From contig CM075940.1 in the NCBI GenBank assembly GCA_038030265.1, positions 10,106,001-10,170,000 on the forward strand: 64,000 bases of DNA, given 5' to 3'. The notes below the pieces were generated by a model. That model was not told where the DNA came from, made no database searches, and was given only the letters and a program-made list of their open reading frames with translations. Made by a program: the position numbers and the translations under genes. Positions 58,601 through 64,000 of this stretch are shown piece by piece (position 1 is the stretch's first letter; the number at the start of each line of letters is the position of its first letter). The DNA is from Corythucha ciliata (taxonomy: Eukaryota; Arthropoda; Insecta; Hemiptera; Tingidae).

Positions 58601-61600
58601 CTACAAGAGAAAAACAAGAGAGAAATTCATAGCCGCCGCCCTTAATAAGAGTGATATAAGCAACTGGAACATTCTTAGAAGAAATAATCCGGCTAGTGAC
58701 TATCCGAGTGACTTCGATGTTGTTATTGTGAGTACTTGAAATTGAAGGTGGGAAATGCGTATAAACCAATAACAATTTGATTTAGGTGGAAGAAGGTACT
58801 CAGGGAAGTGGCTTGATGAAACTGAAGGATCACCCTTCTATAAAACAAGTCACTCCTCAACGCTTAGTCGTGAGAAACCTTCAGTACGTCAACGCGACTG
58901 AAAATGATCCCGATCCTCGACCTGTTAAAAAGGTGAAAACGGAATGATTTTCACGTTTTTTTGTTTTTGTTTACCCCGCAAAGTTATTGTTTATTTCAGT
59001 TTTGGGACGGCGGTAACCCTCGAATCGGCCGGAAAATCCTTAGAGCTGTACCGAAACCTGTTACCTCAATCCTTCGAGCCGACACATTATGGGGAATGGG
59101 CATCACAGGTTTGTTCACTTCCTCCTCCCCCCCCTTCCATATACACAAAGCCATATCAACTTCACATTTTTTTTATTCCAGGCTCGGGTATTAAAGTGGC
59201 CGTGTTCGACACTGGTCTTTCCAAAGGGCACCCTCATTTCAAGCGAGTCGTTGACCGAACTGACTGGACTCATGAAAAGAGTTACGAAGACGGACTGGGG
59301 CACGGAACGTTTGTAGCGGGCGTTATAGCGAGCTATAAAGAGTGTTTGGGTCTGGCACCCGACGCTCAACTTCACATTTACCGTGTTTTCACTAATAATC
59401 AAGTAAAATTCCGGTACAATTCACTTCCCGGAACTTGGTTTTCTTCATTATTTTTAATTGCACAGGTGTCGTACACATCATGGTTTTTAGACGCTTTTAA
59501 TTACGCGATATTGAAGAAAATAAACGTTCTTAACCTGAGCATCGGTGGTCCTGATTTTATGGATCATCCGTTTGTTGACAAAGTATGGGAACTGACGGCT
59601 AACCGCGTGATTATGGTTTCGGCTATTGGGAACGATGGGCCTCTCTACGGGTATTCTTTTGGAAGTTGAACCCCAACAGTTTCGAGTGTTTCATATTTTT
59701 TTTTTCAGGACTCTAAATAATCCAGCCGATCAGATGGATGTTATTGGCGTCGGAGGAATCAACTTTGAAGACCAAATTGCGAAATTCTCCTCACGCGGAA
59801 TGACCACTTGGGAACTTCCCGACGGGTATGTTTACATGCGTTTCCAACAAACCACTTGATGTAGACATTTCGATTTATAAATAGGTACGGACGTCTTAAA
59901 CCAGATATAGTAACATACGGCTCAACGGTTCGAGGTTCAAGCATCAAAGGAGGTTGTCGCACACTGTCAGGGACGAGTGTCGCTTCACCGGTTGTTACAG
60001 GCGCTGTTGCACTTCTCGCCAGGTATTTTGTCTTCCTTTTACTCAGTAGGTTGCGGGTAACTGTACCATTATTTCTCTTTAGCGGAGTGTTCCACAGAGG
60101 AAACGCTATTAATCCGGCTAGTATGAAGCAGGCGTTAATGGCGTCGGCTCGTAGACTGCCTGGCATTAACATGTTTGAACAGGGTCACGGTAAACTTGAT
60201 TTACTCAAAGCATACCACATTCTGAACAGTTACACTCCTCAGGCTAGCTTGAGTCCAAGGTGACTACCACGGGAGGGGGAGGGGTCGAGTCTTAATTGCC
60301 TTCTTTTAAAACTGATATCATTCCAGCTATATTGACCTAGGCGAGTGTCAATACATGTGGCCTTACTGTACTCAACCCCTGTACTACGGAGCGATTCCTA
60401 CTATTGTTAATGTAACTATTTTAAATGGCCTCGGAGTCTCGGGGAAAATTAAAACGAAACCAAAGTGGTTTCCATATTTACCTCAAAATGGTCACTTTCT
60501 TGAGGTACGACTCCTCCACCACCACCCCCCACCCGAAGTAATGATTGATCATTTATTATTCCAATTTCCATAGGTGTCAATTACCTACAGCAGTATTTTA
60601 TGGCCCTGGTCCGGATGGATGGGAGTTTCCTTGAGTGTGTCATCCTTAGGATCAGACTATTCAGGGATTGCTCAGGGCCACATTGAGCTTACCATTGAAT
60701 CTCCGTCGGACGATGGCGATTCTTCTATTAAAACTTCATCAATAAAACTACCCATTAGAGCTAACATAATTCCTACTCCTCCTAAACAGTAATTGACGAG
60801 AGCGACTCCAGGGGTTTGTTGCCCGAGTTTGACGTTCATTTATTTCTTTTCATTTCCAGAAAAAGACTTCTTTGGGATCAGTTCCATAATTTGAGGTATC
60901 CTCCTGGGTACTTCCCTCGGGATAATCTTAGAATGAAAGCAGATCCTCTAGACTGGAACGCTGATCACATTCACACTAATTTCAAGGTGAGTTACAGTCA
61001 TCTCGTACTTCTTCTTCCCATTTAACCCCCACCCCCTTCCCCTATCGACTTATTCCAGGACATGTATCAACATTTAAGAGCGGCTGGATATTACGTAGAA
61101 GTCCTAGGAGCACCCTATACGTGCTTTGACGCGTCCCACTACGGTACATTGTTCATCGTCGATCCGGAAGAAGAATTTTTCCCCGAAGAAATCGCCAAAT
61201 TGAAAAAAGACGTCGACTCGGGGCTGTCGCTCGTCGTTTTCGCCGACTGGTACAATGTTACAGTCATGAAGAAAGTGAAATTCTTTGACGAAAACACGAG
61301 GTAATTTTTTTTTAGTGTTGACATTGTTTTATCCAACCGTCACCCCGCCCCCTCCTCATACTCTTTTGTTAGACAATGGTGGATGCCTGACACTGGAGGC
61401 TCGAATATCCCTGCCCTGAACGATCTTCTATCATCTTGGGGCATCGTGCTGGGTGACACGGTGTACGACGGAGACTACACCATTGGAAAACAGACTGTGT
61501 CATACCTGTCAGGCTCTCATATAGCTCGGTTTCCAGTCAAAGGAATAGTTATTTCTGCTAAGCTGAACGATCAAGGTAAGAACTTTAACAAGTTCATACG

Positions 61601-64000
61601 TCTCAGGAATCCCAGGCTCTAGCGTACCGAGGCAGGGGCGAGGGGGGCGGAACGCCCCGGGCAACCGTTCGGATGGGGCCCCTAAAAAGCTTAAAGATGA
61701 AAAAATCGGGCTTTTCAACTAGAACGAATGGTTAAAATCGCTGTAAAATTGATAAAAACGCTGATTCGCGTGTGAAATTGAGAAAAATTTATAAAATTTG
61801 CGACTGTCAATATTGAGAAAAAGTGCTAATTCACTGCTGAAATTAAGAAAACGCGTATTCTTTTTAATTTTATTCCATTTGCCGACTAGTTTCTTCGACT
61901 ATAGTAACTTCGCAATGCAATATGAGACAAACGCTAATTCGATGGGTAGAATTAGAGAGAGAAATTAGTTAAGAAACGCCAATTTGTGGAAAAAACACAC
62001 AAAAAGTGCTAATTCGCAGCTAAAATTAAAGGGGAAAAATGCTAAAATTTAGCAAAATGCCTGAAATTGAGCAAAACTAGTTTGTTCGGCCCAAAAATGG
62101 AGAAAAACGCTAATTCGCGGCTAGAATTGTGACTAAGCGCTACAATATGCGGCTTTAAAACTTGAGAAATATCCCTAGTTCACAGCTGACATTGAGACAA
62201 CGCAAAATCACGAATTCTTGGGGCGAAATCGGGACTGAAATTGGGAAAAAGCCCTAAATCACGCTGCTAAAACTAAGAAAAGCGCTAATTCAAGGACAAA
62301 AACGAGAAAAACGCGAATTCGCGTCTTAAAAATGAAGAAACACGCTAATTCACAGCTGAAATTGTGATAAAGTGCTACAATTTAGCCGATATAAAAATTG
62401 AGAAAAAACGCGAATTCACAGCTAGAAGGGAGAAGCGCCAACTCATGGATTCTCGGGGCAACATTGGGACTGAAATTGAAAAAAAGCGCTAATTCACGAG
62501 TGAAATAGACAAAAACGCGAATTCGCGTCTTAAAGTGGGGGAAAACGATAATTCACGTAGCTAAGGTATGAAAAATTACGATTTTACGGATAAAATTGAG
62601 AAAAAGCGCTAAGAAAACGTGCTAAAATTGAGAGAAAATCCTAATTCACAGCTGGAATTGAGAAAACGCCAACTCGCCGATTCTTGGGGCAACTTCGGGG
62701 CTGAAATGGAGAAAAAGCGCTAATTCACGCGGCTAAAACTGAGAAAAACGCGAATTCGCGTCCAAAAGTCGAGGAAAACTCTAATTCACAGCTATTAGAT
62801 GTGAAAAATTGCGATTCTACGGATAAAATATAGAAAAAGCGCTCAAATCAAGAAATGTGCTCATTCACTGCTAAAATTGAGGGTAAAAAAGGCTAATTCA
62901 CGGCTGAAATTGAGATAACACCAACTCGCGGATTCTTGGGGGATAAAATTGAAAAAAAGGGCTAATTCAAGCGGCTAAAACTGTGAAAATGCGCTAATTC
63001 GCTGGGTAATAAACATAGAAAAACACGAATTGGTGTTTAAAATGGAAAAAGCGCCAATTCACGGCTTAAATTTAGAAAAGTTGCTAATTTGCGGATAAAA
63101 TTGGGAAAGATCACTCAAACGCTACCTAATTTGCGGATTCTTGAGTCAACTTCACGGCTAAGAGCTTATAAAAAGCTCCGATTCGAAGCTATAAATGAGA
63201 AAATGAGCTAATTTACGGATAAAATTGAGAAAAAAGCTGTAATTCGCGGTATTATAGCTATTAAAATGTACTAGTAGAATTGAGAAAAAACGCTCATTCG
63301 TAGTTTACATTTTGAAAACGCTCGTACACGGTTTTCGGAGGTAATTTCGTGGCTAAAATTGAGAAAAATATGTACTTCAACGCTACTAAAAAGTATATTC
63401 CTATAGTTTAATTAGAGACTAAAGGGACTCCGAGAGATTTCCGCCCCGGGCCCCCGATAGGTGTTCCGTCACTGATCCCAGGACCTCTTTACTGCTAATC
63501 ACGGCTGACTAATTTTTATTTGCCCCCCCCCATCCCACTCAAGGTGCTGAAATGCTGGGTGCCAAGGCTAAAAAAGAAGAAGTTCCCATTCTGGGTCTCT
63601 TGCAAACACAAAACACTAAAGCTAGCGGAAGAATAGTCGTTTACGGCGATTCAAACTGTATTGACAACAGCCATTTACAGCGAGGTATTCTTATTGACTC
63701 GAGAAAAATTTAGTTCGCTTCATTTAATTGTTTCGTCGTTTCAGATTGTTTCTGGTTACTTGACGCGATTCTGGACTACACAGCAGTGGGCCATATCCCG
63801 TCGACGTTTTTCCTACATCAGTCCAAAACGCCCAGTGATATTAAAACGCTGCCCCAAAGAATGGAGGGCAATCACCTCTACAGGTAAATTTGTTCGGTAA
63901 TCTTTTTTGTGAGACGTTATAAACGTGGGTAATTTATTTTTGCAGGTACTCCAAGGTGTTAGTGAACCATTTGGAAGACACGGGGAAACTCATGATACGG
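55642..64000 (+). CDS. MBTPS1: Membrane-bound transcription factor site-1 protease (S1P), 3' end missing
   Basis: This Golgi subtilisin-like protease cleaves SREBPs, ATF6 and other lumenal substrates. Exons: 55642-55795, 58576-58727, 58786-58932, 59000-59108, 59182-59402, 59466-59650, 59709-59825, 59885-60022, 60083-60259, 60327-60504, 60574-60788, 60860-60986, 61059-61300, 61373-61575, 63544-63684, 63745-63883, 63946-64000 (cut). All junctions are GT-AG and in phase, giving 900 residues of about 1050. Seen: a signal peptide (about 1-22), a prodomain, autocleavage-type sites RNLQ135 and RKIL165, and the catalytic triad Asp197 (VFDTGL), His228 ([10 protein letters not shown]) and Ser393 (GTSVASP), with oxyanion Asn317. 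Spacings equal those of human D218/H249/N338/S414. Against the human protein it lacks about 21 residues between the two pro-cleavage sites. The transmembrane segment and tail lie beyond the window. Confidence 0.97.
56940..57500 (+). repeat. Degenerate tandem array, family E
   Basis: About 18 diverged units of the type CCGCGAAATTTTAGG / CCACGAAATTGTATTTTCGA lie within MBTPS1 intron 1. Confidence 0.65.
57690..58055 (+). repeat. Degenerate tandem array, family C
   Basis: About 11 units of GGGCGCACGAATCGTCAGTT then TAGCCATTTTTA follow soon after the family E block in the same intron. Confidence 0.65.
61617..63474 (+). mobile_element. hAT-like non-autonomous element built from family A minisatellite, in MBTPS1 intron 14
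   Basis: ATCCCAGG occurs immediately on both sides (61609-61616 and 63475-63482), an 8-bp target duplication as expected for hAT elements. The left end is CTCTAGCGTACCGAGGCAGG and the right end, read inverted, is CAGTGACGGAACACCTATCG; both run into GC-rich text containing CCCGGG. Both resemble CAGTGGCGTACC-type hAT ends but pair only weakly with each other. Between about 61730 and 63400 nearly everything is degenerate units of about 30 bp (GCTAATTCGCGGCTAAAATT, then GAGAAAAACGC). No transposase frame exists. A reverse copy lies at 37517-39034. Confidence 0.7.

Overview
The window is nuclear DNA from an animal, most likely an arthropod and perhaps a crustacean. Two multi-exon genes are clear. 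The first is thymine DNA glycosylase (TDG, Thd1 in flies) on the minus strand at about 45.7-53.8 kb; its catalytic core reads like the insect enzyme. The second is membrane-bound transcription factor site-1 protease (MBTPS1, S1P) on the plus strand, from 55.6 kb to the right edge, where it is cut. They are divergently arranged with about 1.9 kb between coding starts. Introns are often only 55-70 bases with canonical GT-AG ends. The organism call is inference from these proteins.

Region by region: 0-45 kb holds almost no long reading frame. It carries three small spliced gene candidates: a 119-codon protein in three exons at 20.66-21.42 kb, a 55-codon protein in two exons at 30.3-30.5 kb, and a possible secreted protein on the minus strand starting at 34.34 kb. 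The rest is repeats: blocks of degenerate tandem units of about 28-32 bp in several families (5.8-9.4, 12.7-13.3, 14.2-15.1, 37.7-38.9, 39.4-41.3, 41.5-41.9, 49.6-51.1, 56.9-58.1 and 61.7-63.4 kb), short inverted-repeat elements of MITE type, a dispersed family with a core of about 50 bp, and very many homopolymer G/C runs. From 42.3 to 45.7 kb the DNA is AT-rich and contains the 3' flank of TDG.

The most interesting structure is in MBTPS1 intron 14. An element of about 1.86 kb (61617-63474) is flanked by an identical 8-bp sequence on both sides, has GC-rich ends of hAT type, and is filled almost wholly with a degenerate minisatellite of about 30 bp. A second copy lies in reverse orientation at about 37.5-39.03 kb and splits an older array with a unit of about 17 bp. 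The right end of a third lies at about 9375. This suggests that the minisatellite blocks, or at least one family of them, are the interiors of non-autonomous DNA transposons.

Biologically, TDG excises mismatched thymine and oxidised 5-methylcytosine in the nucleus. S1P is the Golgi subtilase that starts SREBP and ATF6 activation. The two have no known joint role, and their adjacency looks incidental.
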